The position numbers were made by a program, and so were the translations under genes. A DNA stretch of 64,000 nucleotides from Mycobacterium sp. HUMS_12744610 (GTDB lineage: Bacteria; Actinomycetota; Actinomycetes; Mycobacteriales; Mycobacteriaceae): positions 2,356,001 to 2,420,000 of the forward strand of contig NZ_JBGEDP010000001.1 in NCBI RefSeq assembly GCF_041206865.1, written 5' to 3'. A model generated the notes under the pieces. That model was not told the origin of the DNA. It did not search any database and saw nothing but the letters and a program-made list of their open reading frames with translations. Position 1 is the first letter of the stretch, and the number at the start of each line of letters is the position of its first letter. This document shows, piece after piece, positions 46,900 through 56,260 of this stretch.

Positions 46900-47023
46900 T
46901 TAGGTCCCACGGTTGTCGGGCCGAACGGCCCTATCGGCGCGAACGCGCGGCGAACAGAATCAGGCTCCCGGAGTCGGCTGCCCGCCGACTATTGCGTTGT
47001 TCGCACCAGTTGGGAGGACACCA

Positions 47024-47503
47024 ATGAAGGTCACCTCGATGATAGCGACGGCGGTGGCGGCCGCGGTCCTGGCGCTGGCCGGAATCGTTGTCGCGCCCAC
47101 CGTTTCGGCGGCTTACCCGATCGTCGGCAAGCTCGGCAGCGAACTGACGATGACCGACACCGTCGGCCAGGTCGTGCTGGCCTACAAAGTCGGCGGTCTA
47201 CAGCCCAGCAACGACGAGACGCCCGGCTACACCCCTGCCGGCAAACTGTGGGAGGCCACGGTCACCGTCCGGGCGATCCAGGGCAGCGTCACCCCGGCCA
47301 TCTCGCAGTTCAACGCCGTCGCCCCCAACGAGGCCGCCTACCGGGTGCTGTGGTTCGTCGCGAGCCCCACCAACATCAGCGGGGCCACGATCCCCGAAGG
47401 CGCCCAGTCGACCGGCAAGATCCACTTCGACGTCACGGGTCCGTCGCCGAACACCGTCACGATGAACAACGGCATGGAAGACCTCCTCATATGGGGCCCG
47501 TAG
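47024..47503 (+). CDS. mpt63: Secreted immunogenic protein MPT63
   Basis: A 159-residue secreted beta-sandwich protein matching Rv1926c throughout: a signal peptide (cleavage near VSA-AYP), then YPIVGKLGSELTMTDTVGQVV, GSVTPAISQFNA, ISGATIPEGAQSTGKI and the C-terminus MNNGMEDLLIWGP. MPT63 is a major culture-filtrate antigen with an immunoglobulin-like fold and unknown activity. GGGAGG lies before the ATG. Confidence 0.95.
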   Translation: MKVTSMIATAVAAAVLALAGIVVAPTVSAAYPIVGKLGSELTMTDTVGQVVLAYKVGGLQPSNDETPGYTPAGKLWEATVTVRAIQGSVTPAISQFNAVAPNEAAYRVLWFVASPTNISGATIPEGAQSTGKIHFDVTGPSPNTVTMNNGMEDLLIWGP

Positions 47504-47518
47504 TGGTTGGGCGGCAGG

Positions 47519-47837
47519 ATGATTGAGCGTCTGCAGGGGTTCCCCGACGACGCGGCGTTCGCCTGCCACGGCCATGTCACCAAGGCCGACTACGAAATGG
47601 TCCTGATGCCCGACGTCGACGACAGGTTCACCCGGCAAGACAAGCTGTGGGTGTAGTACGAGGTGCCCGCCGATTTCGATGGCGTGACGCCGGAGCGGTC
47701 TGGGACGACACCAACGTGGTCCTGAGGATCCGGCGCGGGACAGGAATTTCGGGTTCCTGATGCCAGCCCAACTGCGGGTCTTCCCCACCGCGGAGGCTGG
47801 GCAGGCCTGCGAATGGATCGCCCAACCGCGACAGTGA
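47519..47837 (+). pseudogene. SpoIIAA/STAS-like protein, decayed
   Basis: Starts well (MIERLQGFPDDAAFACHGHVTKADYEMVLMPDV), has an in-frame TAG at about 47656, then YEVPADFDG. After a deletion and frame change it ends as GFLMPAQLRVFPTAEAGQACEWI. These are the first and last parts of the SpoIIAA-like (STAS-related) small proteins common in actinobacteria; about 30 residues in the middle are missing. Confidence 0.75.
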
Positions 47838-47855
47838 CACCTGGCGCCCCGCGCC

Positions 47856-49001
47856 CTAGGCGGTGTGTTCCGAATCGCCGTCCCGGCCGCCCCCGCCGCG
47901 GGTTTCCAGCGACGCCAGCATGCCGGCCGCGGCCCGCTGCCAGGTGAAGTCCTCCGCGCGGCGGCGCGCGGAGGAGCGTCGGTGGAACTCGGGCCGGCGG
48001 ACGATCGCGCCGACCGCGTGGGCGATGGCCCGGGGGTCGTTGTCGGCCAGGGCGCCGCTGTCGGGGGTGATGATCTCGGTCAGCGCCGAGGTGCGCGAGA
48101 CCACGGCCGGGGTCCCGCACGCCAGCGATTCCAGCGCGGCGAGCCCGAATGTCTCGTGCGGGCCGGGCGCCAGGGTCACGTCGGCCGACGCCAGCAGCCC
48201 GGCGACGGTGTGCCGGTCGTTGACGAAGCCGGTGAAGTGGATCGGCAACCGGGCGGCCTGCCGCTCGAGCCGGGCGCGCAACGGCCCCTCGCCCACGACC
48301 AGCAGCCGGGCGTCGACGCCGGCGTGGTGCAGGGTGCCGAGCGCGTCGATGCTGCGGTCGACCCGCTTCTCCACCGACAGCCGGCCGCAGTGGACCAGCA
48401 GGATCTGCTGCGGCGTCGCCCAGCGCCGGCGTACCAGGTAGGAGTGGCGCCGCGGGTGGAACGTCTGCAGGTCCACGCCGAGCGGGACGGTGACGGTGTT
48501 CGACGCGCCGACGCGGTCGAACTCCTCGCGCGCGAAGCCCGTCGTGCACACCACGGTGTCGTAGTCGGCCGCGGTGCGCCTGTTGGCGAGGTCGGCGAAC
48601 TTCTTGGCGGGGCGGCGCGGGAGTATCTGTCCCACAAGGCGATCCAGGCGTTCGTGGGAGATCATCACCGTCCTGGCGCCGTGTGCGCGGCCCCAGCGGC
48701 CCAGGGACCGCAGCGTGAGCCGGTCGGACACCTCCAGCGCGTCGGGCTCCAGCGCCTCCAGCAGGGCCTTGACGGGGCCCGGCAGCACCGCTCGGTAGCC
48801 ACCCGTCAGAGGAATTAGCCTGGCGGGCAGAGTAATTCGTATCACGCCCGTCGGCAGCAGGGTCCGTTCGGGAAACGAACCGGGAACGATCAGGAAGACC
48901 TCGTGCCCGCTGGCGCAATACTCCGCGCCCAACCGGTCGACCGCGGTGCGCAAGCCGCCGGACCGTGGGCCGTAGAAGTTGGCGACCTGGACAACACGCA
49001 T
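47856..49001 (-). CDS. pimC: Alpha-mannosyltransferase, PimC-like (GT4 family)
   Basis: A 381-residue GT-B glycosyltransferase. It follows the PimC sequence of M. tuberculosis CDC1551 as I remember it: MRVVQVANFYGPRSGGL, GAEYCASGHEVFLIVPG, CGRLSVEKRVDRSIDAL, GEGPLRARLER, and the nucleotide-sugar site GPHETFGLAALESLACGTP. PimC adds mannose from GDP-mannose during phosphatidylinositol mannoside assembly; it is absent from some strains, where another enzyme substitutes. Confidence 0.82.
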   Translation of the reverse strand: MRVVQVANFYGPRSGGLRTAVDRLGAEYCASGHEVFLIVPGSFPERTLLPTGVIRITLPARLIPLTGGYRAVLPGPVKALLEALEPDALEVSDRLTLRSLGRWGRAHGARTVMISHERLDRLVGQILPRRPAKKFADLANRRTAADYDTVVCTTGFAREEFDRVGASNTVTVPLGVDLQTFHPRRHSYLVRRRWATPQQILLVHCGRLSVEKRVDRSIDALGTLHHAGVDARLLVVGEGPLRARLERQAARLPIHFTGFVNDRHTVAGLLASADVTLAPGPHETFGLAALESLACGTPAVVSRTSALTEIITPDSGALADNDPRAIAHAVGAIVRRPEFHRRSSARRRAEDFTWQRAAAGMLASLETRGGGGRDGDSEHTA

Positions 49002-49095
49002 ATCGTGAGGACACGCGGTGCGCGTGTGCAGTCAACGATGCCGAACCGACGGCGGCCTGAACAGTCCGTGAATTCCCTATCGGGTGTAGCTCACG

Positions 49096-49860
49096 TCACG
49101 GCTTGGGCGGCCGACCGGCCCGGGGGCCTTCGGCCTGGTCGATCCGCTCGGCGAGCTCAGCGCCGGAAAGCCGTGCGTCGAGGAACGCGCCGGAGGTGGG
49201 CAGGCTCAGGTGCAGCTGTGCGGCGCCGCTGACCGCGGCCCGCCCGCGCTCGAGGACGAAGTCGAGGACGTGGCCACCGGCGGTGCGGTCGGCGTCGAGG
49301 AAGTGCAGATGGTAACCGGCGACGGCGATTCCCTGCTCGAAGTCGGGGGTGCGGAAGCCGACCAGTGTGCCGTTCGCGTCGGTGAACACGGTTTCGGCCT
49401 GGTCCTCGGTCGCCTGCGTCAACGGCGGGTAGGGCGGCTCCTGGGCCATCACCGTGCGGGTACGCAGCTCGCGGAACCGGCCGGTGACCCGGATCGCGTA
49501 AATCAGGTTGGCGCTTGCGATCCGGTGGTCGATGGCGTCGATCACCGCCGACCTGGCGGTGGGTTCGGCGATGTCGAACTCGAAGTCGGCGTGGAATCGG
49601 GTGACCGCCGCGAACGGCGTGCGATCGGTCGGCTCCGCCCGGGCGGCGGTTCCGTCGGCGCGCAACCGGTAGCAGACGCCGTCCAGGACCACCATCTCGC
49701 CGTCGAGGTGGTTGAAGGTGCCCAGGCCGAAGTCGCCGTGGCGCATGATCTCGGCGACCGTGACGTCGCCGTCGTAGACCCCGTCCAGCAGCGCGCCGAT
49801 CGTCGAGAACTGATACACCTCGGAGTCGGCCCGCTGATGAGCGAGAGTGCTGTGGCCCAA
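49096..49860 (-). CDS. budA: Alpha-acetolactate decarboxylase
   Basis: A 254-residue enzyme with YQFSTIGALLDGVYDGDVTVAEIMRHGDFGLGTFNHLDGEM at the start and the zinc-binding HLHFLDADRTAGGHV (three His) near residue 195, as in BudA/AlsD. It converts acetolactate to acetoin and CO2. It lies 40 bases after the acetolactate synthase gene on the same strand, the normal acetoin operon. Confidence 0.92.
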   Translation of the reverse strand: MGHSTLAHQRADSEVYQFSTIGALLDGVYDGDVTVAEIMRHGDFGLGTFNHLDGEMVVLDGVCYRLRADGTAARAEPTDRTPFAAVTRFHADFEFDIAEPTARSAVIDAIDHRIASANLIYAIRVTGRFRELRTRTVMAQEPPYPPLTQATEDQAETVFTDANGTLVGFRTPDFEQGIAVAGYHLHFLDADRTAGGHVLDFVLERGRAAVSGAAQLHLSLPTSGAFLDARLSGAELAERIDQAEGPRAGRPPKP

Positions 49861-49900
49861 TGCCGGAAGCGCTCGTATGCACCGGAGGCGTCCATCGTGC

Positions 49901-51588
49901 CTACTCGAAGGAGTCCGCGTGCAGGTCCGCGGCCAACTCGGCGTTGCGGCTGTAGTCCACGGGAACGTCGATCAGCGAGACGCCCGGCTCGGCCAGGCCC
50001 CGGCGCACCGTGGCACCGAAGTCGTCGAGGGTTTCCACCCGGTGGCCGCGGGCGCCGAAGGCGGCCGCGTAGGAGACGATGTCGTAGTCGCCGAGTGCAA
50101 CCCCCGACGTGCGTCCGTATCTCAGGACCTCCTGGAAGCCCACCATGTCGTAGGCGTTGTCGCGCAGGACGATATGGGTGAACGTCAGGCCCAGGCGGGT
50201 AGCCGTCTCGAGTTCCTGCGCGGAGAACAAAAATCCGCCGTCGCCGGATACGGAGACCACCGGGGTGCCGGGGCGCACCAGGCAGGCGGCCATCGCCCAG
50301 GGCAGGGCGACGCCCAGGGTTTGTTGGCCGTTGGAGAACAGCAGCGCCTGGGCTGGTAGACCCGGAAGTGGCGAGCCATGTAGATGTAGACCGAGCCGAT
50401 GTCGCAGGTGATTGTGGCCTGGTCGTCGTGGCCGAGTTCCTCGCGCAGCCGCAGCACGACCGCGGCCGGGTCGAGGCCGGGGCCCTCGGGGGTGTGATCG
50501 CGCGCGGCGGCATCGATGTCGCGCAGCGCCTTTCGCTGCCCGGCGATCTGGCTCCGGTAGCCGTCGGTGAGCGTGAGGTCGGCCAGCTTGTCGCTCAGCG
50601 ACCCGAGAGTGGCCGCGACGTTGCCGATCAGCTCGCAGGTGGGCTGATAGTGGTTGTCGATGTCGGCGGGCACCGAGTCGATGTGCACGACGGTGCGTGC
50701 GACGTCGCCGTTCCACAGCACGGGGTCGTATTCGACAGTGTCGTACCCGACGGCGATCAACACGTCGGCTTGGCCCAGGACGACGTCGCCGGGCTGGTTG
50801 CGGAACAGGCCCACCCGGCCCAGGAAGTAGTCCTCGAGGTTGCGCGACACCACCCCGGCGGCCTGGAAGGTTTCCACCACGGGCAGCCCTGTCGTGGCGA
50901 CCAGGGCACGCAGCGCCAGGCAGCTTTCCGGGTCGGCGCCGCGGCTGCCGACGAGCAGCGCCGGGCGGTGTGCGCCGCGAATGAGTTCGCACGCCCTCTC
51001 GATGGCGAACGCCGGGGCCGCCGCCAGCGGCGGGACGGGCAGGCGGTCGGTGATGCCGGCGGTGGTCGGGGCGGCCAGCACGTCGGCGGGCAGCACGACG
51101 GCGGCCGCGCCGCGCGGCGCGCTGAGCGCCGCGCGGAACGCCGCGACGGTGGCCTCGGCGGCGTTGTCGGGGTCGTTGATCTCGCCGGTGAACTTCGTGA
51201 CCGTCTTGAGCAACGCTGCGGCGTCCATGGACTGATGCGTGCGTTTGAGGCGGTCTTCCCGGCGCACGGCCCCGCACAGCGCGACCACCGGGTCCTGCTC
51301 GGTGTTGGCGGTGAGCAGCCCGGTGGCCAGGTTGGCGGTGCCGGGGCCCGACGTCACCAGGACGACGCCCGGCACACCGGTGAGGCGGCCGACCGCCGCG
51401 GCCATGAACGCCGCGTTCTGCTCGTGGCGGCACACCACCAGCCGCGGGCCGGCGTCGGCCAGGGCGTCGTAGACGGCGTCGATCTTGGCGCCGGGCACGC
51501 CGAAGACGTACTCGACGCCCTGCGCCGAGAGCACCTCAACGATCTTGTCCGCGCTGCGCACCGGTTTGGCGGACTTGTTGAACACCAT
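49901..51588 (-). pseudogene. alsS: Catabolic acetolactate synthase AlsS, one frameshift
   Basis: The N-terminal three quarters (KIVEVLSAQGVEYVFGVPGAKIDAVYDAL, CRHEQNAAFMAAAVGRLTG, the central FAD-less domain) runs in one frame to VYIYMARHFRVYQP near 50350. The thiamine-diphosphate domain (LLFSNGQQTLGVALPWAMAA, VVSVSGDGGFLFSAQELETA, IDVPVDYSRNAELA) then continues in another frame to the stop at 49901. Adding one base near 50350 restores a protein of about 560 residues. It pairs with budA. It is either newly broken or a sequence error. Confidence 0.85.
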
Positions 51589-51696
51589 GTAGTCAGTCTG
51601 GCCCCTGGGCCGCGGTAGTGCAGCGTCGTCTCAGCGTCTGCCCCAGTCCCACGGCGGTGTGGTCAGCAGGCCCTGGCCGGCGACGCGTGTCTCACC

Positions 51697-52596
51697 TCAC
51701 TGTTTGTAGAGCTCGATCTCGACGGCGCGCCCGGCCGGGCCGGCCTCGGCGATCGGCACGGCGTCGAGGAACTCCAGCAGTGCGGGGGAATGGGTCACCA
51801 CCACGACCTGCGTCCGTGCCGCCGCGGAGCGGATCAGCGACGCGAGCGGTCGGACCACGTCGGGATGCAGGGAGGTCTCGGGTTCGTTCAGCACCATCAG
51901 CGACGGCGCTTGCGGGCTCAACAGGGCGGCGGCCCACAGCAGGAACCGCAATGTGCCATCGGACAATTCGGCCGCAAGCAACGGGCGCAGCATCCCGGGC
52001 TGCCGCAATTCGAGGTCGAACAGCCCGTCGTGGACGGCGACCGACACCTCGGCACCGTCGAATGCGTCCGCGACGGTGCGGCTCAGGTCATCGAACCCGG
52101 CCTCGAGGATCGTCTGAATCGCGGCTGCCAGATCGCCGCCGTCGTCGGCGAGCCCGTGGGCGCGGCGCACCAGCGTGGCGGGGTCCGCGGCACCGGCCCG
52201 GCGAACAACGCCTCCCGCTTGATCTGCGGGTCACGGGAGAAAGCGGAGTCCGGCCCGGCCGACTGCGGCAACCCGAGGTCGATCAGATAGCCGAAATCCT
52301 CAGCGGCAAAGCCCAGCTCGAGTGACCGGCCGGGTGCGCACCGTGCCCTCGGCGTTTCCGGTCCTTCGGGCCCCGGTCAGCTGCTCGGGACCGGCCCACA
52401 GCACCGACTGCAGCCCGCCTTCTCGGGCAAGTGAGGCGATCACCTCGCCGCGGCCGCAGTCGGCCAGCAGCCGCAACGCGCGGTACAGCGACGACTTCCC
52501 GGTGCCGTTGGCGCCGGTGATGACGGACAGCCCGCCCAGCGGCAGGACGACCTCGCGCAGTGAGCAGTACCCGCGGATCGCAACCGTCTGCAACAT
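51697..52596 (-). pseudogene. AAA/RecF-like ATPase with two frameshifts
   Basis: Three frames join into one SMC/RecF-type ATPase: VAIRGYCSLREVVLPLGGLSVITGANGTGKSSLYRALRLL (Walker A), a middle part (GYLIDLGLPQSAGPDSAFSRDPQIKREALFAG), and a C-terminal part with AELSDGTLRFLLWAAALL, Walker B LMVLNEPETSLHPD and VVVTHSPALLEFLD. Breaks lie near 52320 and 52200. Intact relatives (about 300-370 residues) are stand-alone ATPases of unclear function. Confidence 0.8.
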
Positions 52597-52631
52597 GGCG
52601 CCGACTGTACGGTTGGCGACCGTCAGGCGCG

Positions 52632-54221
52632 TCAGTCGCCGTCGGCGACCTCGAGGAGTCGAACCTCCTCGAGGTCCATCTCCTCCTGCAGCTCGCGCAG
52701 CACAATGTCGTCGATGAGGTTCTGGTTGCGCAGTGCGGTGATCTCCCGGCGCTTGTGTTCGAGCACCCCGAGGCGCACCCGCCGGACCACGTCGTCGCGC
52801 TCGACGAGCTCGGTGGCTCCCGAGCCGTCGTTGGCGAGCACCAGCGCGGCGCGTTCCTCGTAGTCCTTGCGGATGCGGGCCAGCAGGTCCTCGTCGACTC
52901 CGAGTTTGTCGGCGACCAGCGGCAACGCCGCCAGCGCGGCTTTGGTGCCGCGGCTGCGGGCCAGCTGCAACTCCGCTTCGAAAGCGACATCCTCGGGCAT
53001 CCGGGCCCAGCGGACCACGGCGGGTAGCGTGCTGCCCTGCACGATGACCGTGACCAGGATCACGACGATCACGACGAAGACGAGCAGGTTGCGGTCCGGA
53101 AACGGGGCGCCGCTCAGGGTGGTCATCGGCACGGCCAGCGCCGCGGCCAGCGACACCGCGCCGCGGAATCCCGCCCAGGCGGTGACGAAGCGCATCCGCC
53201 AGCCGACGCGGCGGGCGCGTTGCAGATCGCGGCGATCGAGCAGACGGATGAGCACGGGGGTGATCTCGCCCCAGAAGATTCGGGACCCGATCACGACGCC
53301 GGTGATCGCGAGCGCGATGTAGGCGGCGTGTCGAAGTCCGCCCTCGACGCCGGCGATGCCGCGCAGCGCGCCCGGGATCTGGACCCCGACGAACACCCAC
53401 AGCGAACCGTTGATCAGGAAGGTCGCGATGTCCCAGAAGGCGTATGACTGCAGCCGCGACCGCGCCCGGATCACCACCGGCCCGTAGTAGGTGAGCATCA
53501 ACGCCGACACCCCGACCGCGACCACCCCGCTGCAGTGCAGCGACTGGGCCAGCAGGAACGCCGCGAACGGGGTGAGCAGGCTCAGGGCCCCTTCCTCGAG
53601 CGGCGCGTCGAGGCGGCGGCGCACCTTGGTGACCAGCCCGCCAACCACGATCCCGGACACGATGCCGCCGACGTAGGAGCCGACGAACCGCACGACCAGG
53701 TCCAGCGGGCCGACCGCGGCGCCGCCGATCGCGACGTGCACGGTCAATGCGAACAGCACCAGCGCGGTCCCGTCGTTGACGATGCTCTCGGCGCGCAGCA
53801 CGGTCAGCGACCGGCGCGGCAGCCGTTTGCCCAGACCGGCGACGGCGGCGGCGTCGGTGGGGGACAGCACGGCCCCGAGGACGGCCGCCGCGTGTGACTC
53901 CATGCCCAGCGCCCGCGCCGTCCAGGACACCGCCACCGCGGTGGCGATCACCAGGGCGATGCTGAGGAACACGATGATGCGCGCGTTCTTGCGAATCTCC
54001 CGGAAGCTGGTGTTCAGGCTCTCCCAGTAAAGGATCGCCGGCAGGAACAGCAGCAGCACGATCTCGCCGTCGATCCGCACGTCGCCGAACCGGGGGATCA
54101 ACCCCAGCAAACCGCCGAGCAGGATCAGCAGCACCGGCGGGCCGACGCGGTAGCGATGCCCAAGGACCGTGCCCACGATCACCGCGGACACCAGCGCAAC
54201 GATGACGACGAGGCCAAACAC
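52632..54221 (-). CDS. yjcE: Na+/H+ antiporter YjcE (CPA1 family)
   Basis: A 529-residue antiporter (Rv2287 has 542). About twelve helices contain the CPA1 signatures LLLFLPAILYWESLNTSFREI, GAVLSPTDAAAVAGLG, RAESIVNDGTALVLFAL (ND of the ion site) and WAGFRGAVSLAAALAVP. A charged cytoplasmic tail of about 110 residues follows. It exchanges Na+ for H+ across the membrane and fits the conserved order between lipM and sseB. Confidence 0.92.
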   Translation of the reverse strand: MFGLVVIVALVSAVIVGTVLGHRYRVGPPVLLILLGGLLGLIPRFGDVRIDGEIVLLLFLPAILYWESLNTSFREIRKNARIIVFLSIALVIATAVAVSWTARALGMESHAAAVLGAVLSPTDAAAVAGLGKRLPRRSLTVLRAESIVNDGTALVLFALTVHVAIGGAAVGPLDLVVRFVGSYVGGIVSGIVVGGLVTKVRRRLDAPLEEGALSLLTPFAAFLLAQSLHCSGVVAVGVSALMLTYYGPVVIRARSRLQSYAFWDIATFLINGSLWVFVGVQIPGALRGIAGVEGGLRHAAYIALAITGVVIGSRIFWGEITPVLIRLLDRRDLQRARRVGWRMRFVTAWAGFRGAVSLAAALAVPMTTLSGAPFPDRNLLVFVVIVVILVTVIVQGSTLPAVVRWARMPEDVAFEAELQLARSRGTKAALAALPLVADKLGVDEDLLARIRKDYEERAALVLANDGSGATELVERDDVVRRVRLGVLEHKRREITALRNQNLIDDIVLRELQEEMDLEEVRLLEVADGD

Positions 54222-54442
54222 TCAGTCCATCCTGCCGGAACCGCCCGGATCCCGCATGGCGGGTTGGCCGGGGTCGGCGCCGGGAGTTCTCCCGCCGCCC
54301 GCCCGAAGTCGCCGGCCGTTCACCTTCGCGAAGCCCGCCAGCCACCGAAACGGGCACCGTCAGGAGGGGTAGCAACCGCCGCGGCCGTCTCGGTACCCGG
54401 CTGCGGCTCGGCGCCGGGCGGCGATATTAGGCTGCAAGGGAA

Positions 54443-54898
54443 ATGGGGGTACACGTGCTGCTGGCGAAGATCAGGCTGCTGGTGACGGTCGTCGTGCTCG
54501 TCTCATCAGCGGCTTTGGGCTGCTCGTTTCAGTCCAGGACCCCTTCGTCGGACAAAACTCTGCAGGTCTCGATGGACGACGTCCTGCACAAGGACAACAT
54601 CACTCAGAACGTCACGCTCGGCGTCGGCAACACGCTCACGGTGAAGCTGGGCTCGAACTACTCGACCCCCTACCGGTGGCAGGCGGACGCACGCATCGGC
54701 GATTCCTCGATCGTCCGGCAATCGGGCCACCGGTACGTGCAGCCGACGACCGACCGGATGGGGGCGCCGGGCACGGAGGTGTGGACGTTCGACGCGCTGA
54801 AGCCGGGCACCACGACGGTCACCACCTACTACTCGAGCTTCGTCGGCAAGGACAGCAAACCGGCGTGCACCTATACCGCGATCGTGACCGTGCAGTAG
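54443..54898 (+). CDS. Chagasin-like (I42) protease-inhibitor lipoprotein
   Basis: About 151 residues. A lipoprotein signal ends at AALGC; the mature domain has VGNTLTVKLGSNYSTPYRWQ, GAPGTEVWTFDALKPGTT and YYSSFVGKDSK. These correspond to the three inhibitory loops of chagasin-family cysteine-protease inhibitors (NPTTGY-like, GxxGxxxW and a final charged loop), though the first loop is altered. The GTG at 54455 has a better-spaced GGGGG than the ATG at 54443. Confidence 0.75.
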   Translation: MGVHVLLAKIRLLVTVVVLVSSAALGCSFQSRTPSSDKTLQVSMDDVLHKDNITQNVTLGVGNTLTVKLGSNYSTPYRWQADARIGDSSIVRQSGHRYVQPTTDRMGAPGTEVWTFDALKPGTTTVTTYYSSFVGKDSKPACTYTAIVTVQ

Positions 54899-54926
54899 GG
54901 GCCGGCGCGGCGGTCTCGGGCGACCC

Positions 54927-56201
54927 TCAGGCGGCGGAGACCTGGCGCCGCGTGGCGTAGACCTCGGCGAGGAACTGCTCGACGGTGACCGCCGTGTGCG
55001 CCGCGCGGGCCGAGCCGAAGATGTCGAAGGCGTGCTGGGTGAGGGGCAGCTCGGCGTAGACCACGGGCTGTCGGCTGACCGGCCGCAGCGCGCCGACGAA
55101 GGCACGTGCCTGTTCGACCGGAACGAGCGAGTCGTTGCGGCCGTGCAGGACGAAGAAGGGAGGAGCGTCGGCGGAAATGTGGTTGACCGGCGACGCCGTG
55201 CGGTAGATCTCCAGGTGCGTGGAGGGCCGTTCCTTCATCACCGATTTCACGAGGAGCCCCGGCATCATGGGGTGCATCGCGTCGTTGAAACGCGTGAAGT
55301 CGTAGACGCCGTAAAACGGCACGGCGGCCTGCACCCGGGTGTCGGCGTCTTCGAACCCCGGCTGAAACCGCGGGTCGTTGGGCGTCAGGGCCGCCAGCGC
55401 GGAGAGGTGACCGCCGGCCGAGCCGCCGGTGATGGCGACGAAGTCGGGGTCGCCGCCGTATTCGGCGATGTGCGCTTTGACCCAGGCGAGCGCGCGCTTG
55501 ACGTCGACGATGTGGGCCGGCCAGGTGTTGCGCGGGCTGTGCCGGTAGTTGACCGCCACACAGATCCAGCCTAGCTCGGCCAGGTGGCTCATCAGCGGAT
55601 GGGCTTGTCCGCGTTTGTTTCCCAACGTCCACGCCCCGCCGGGGATCTGGAAGAGCACCGGCGCCCTGCCGGCCGGGTCGAGGTCCGGGCGCCGCCAGAT
55701 ATCGAGGTGGTTGGCGCTGCCGTATTCGCCGTAGCTGATGTTGGAGTCGTGGGCGTAGTCGCGGTAGATGCGCATCATCCGCAGCACTCCCGGCGCCTTG
55801 GCGGTGCCGCTGCCGGCCGGCCGGCGCCACAGGTTGCCCGACTCGGTCAAACGGTCGGGTCCCAGCCCGCTGTCCAGCGCCGCGGCCAGCGGGACGTTCG
55901 CCTTGTGGCCGGCGCGGCTGAAGTTCAGCAGGCCCAGCGCCGAGATGGTCGCCACCACCCAAGCGGCCGCCCGCACGGGCCGGTCCAGGCGGCGGGCGGT
56001 CGCCACGAGCCCCCCGAGTTGGCTGACCAGGGTCTGCAGTGGCAGCTCGGTGACCACCAGGCCGAACATGAACGAGAACAGCGACAGATAGCCGCGGCGC
56101 GCCAGCGGCCGGTAGGCGTTGAGGGTGGACACGGCGGTCACCGCCGTCACGACCAACGACCCGATCTGCCTGAGGACGTGGACGACTCGAGCTTCGCGCA
56201 T
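54927..56201 (-). CDS. lipM: Esterase LipM
   Basis: A 424-residue membrane-linked esterase matching Rv2284. Two or three N-terminal hydrophobic helices (LFSFMFGLVVTELP, AAAWVVATISALGLL) are followed by an HSL-type alpha/beta-hydrolase: IPGGAWTLGNKRGQ (oxyanion), ITGGSAGGHLSAL (catalytic Ser), LHGRNDSLVP (Asp) and LTQHAFDIF (His). It hydrolyses short- to medium-chain esters at the inner membrane. It anchors one end of the conserved Rv2284-Rv2299c order. Confidence 0.92.
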   Translation of the reverse strand: MREARVVHVLRQIGSLVVTAVTAVSTLNAYRPLARRGYLSLFSFMFGLVVTELPLQTLVSQLGGLVATARRLDRPVRAAAWVVATISALGLLNFSRAGHKANVPLAAALDSGLGPDRLTESGNLWRRPAGSGTAKAPGVLRMMRIYRDYAHDSNISYGEYGSANHLDIWRRPDLDPAGRAPVLFQIPGGAWTLGNKRGQAHPLMSHLAELGWICVAVNYRHSPRNTWPAHIVDVKRALAWVKAHIAEYGGDPDFVAITGGSAGGHLSALAALTPNDPRFQPGFEDADTRVQAAVPFYGVYDFTRFNDAMHPMMPGLLVKSVMKERPSTHLEIYRTASPVNHISADAPPFFVLHGRNDSLVPVEQARAFVGALRPVSRQPVVYAELPLTQHAFDIFGSARAAHTAVTVEQFLAEVYATRRQVSAA

Positions 56202-56260
56202 GCCGACACCATACGAGGCGGCCCGCGACCCCGGCCCCGGGTCCCGTCGTTTTCCGGGTC

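Larger units (their letters stand above)
43700..46900 (-). mobile_element. IS630-family insertion sequence, interrupted by an IS3 element
   Basis: Bounded by perfect 29-base terminal inverted repeats (43700-43728 and 46871-46899) with TA on both sides (43698-43699 and 46901-46902), the target duplication expected for IS630. It carries a transposase on the minus strand and a second small gene on the plus strand. The IS3 element at 44859-46406 splits it just upstream of the transposase start. Without that insert the element would be about 1.65 kb. Confidence 0.9.
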
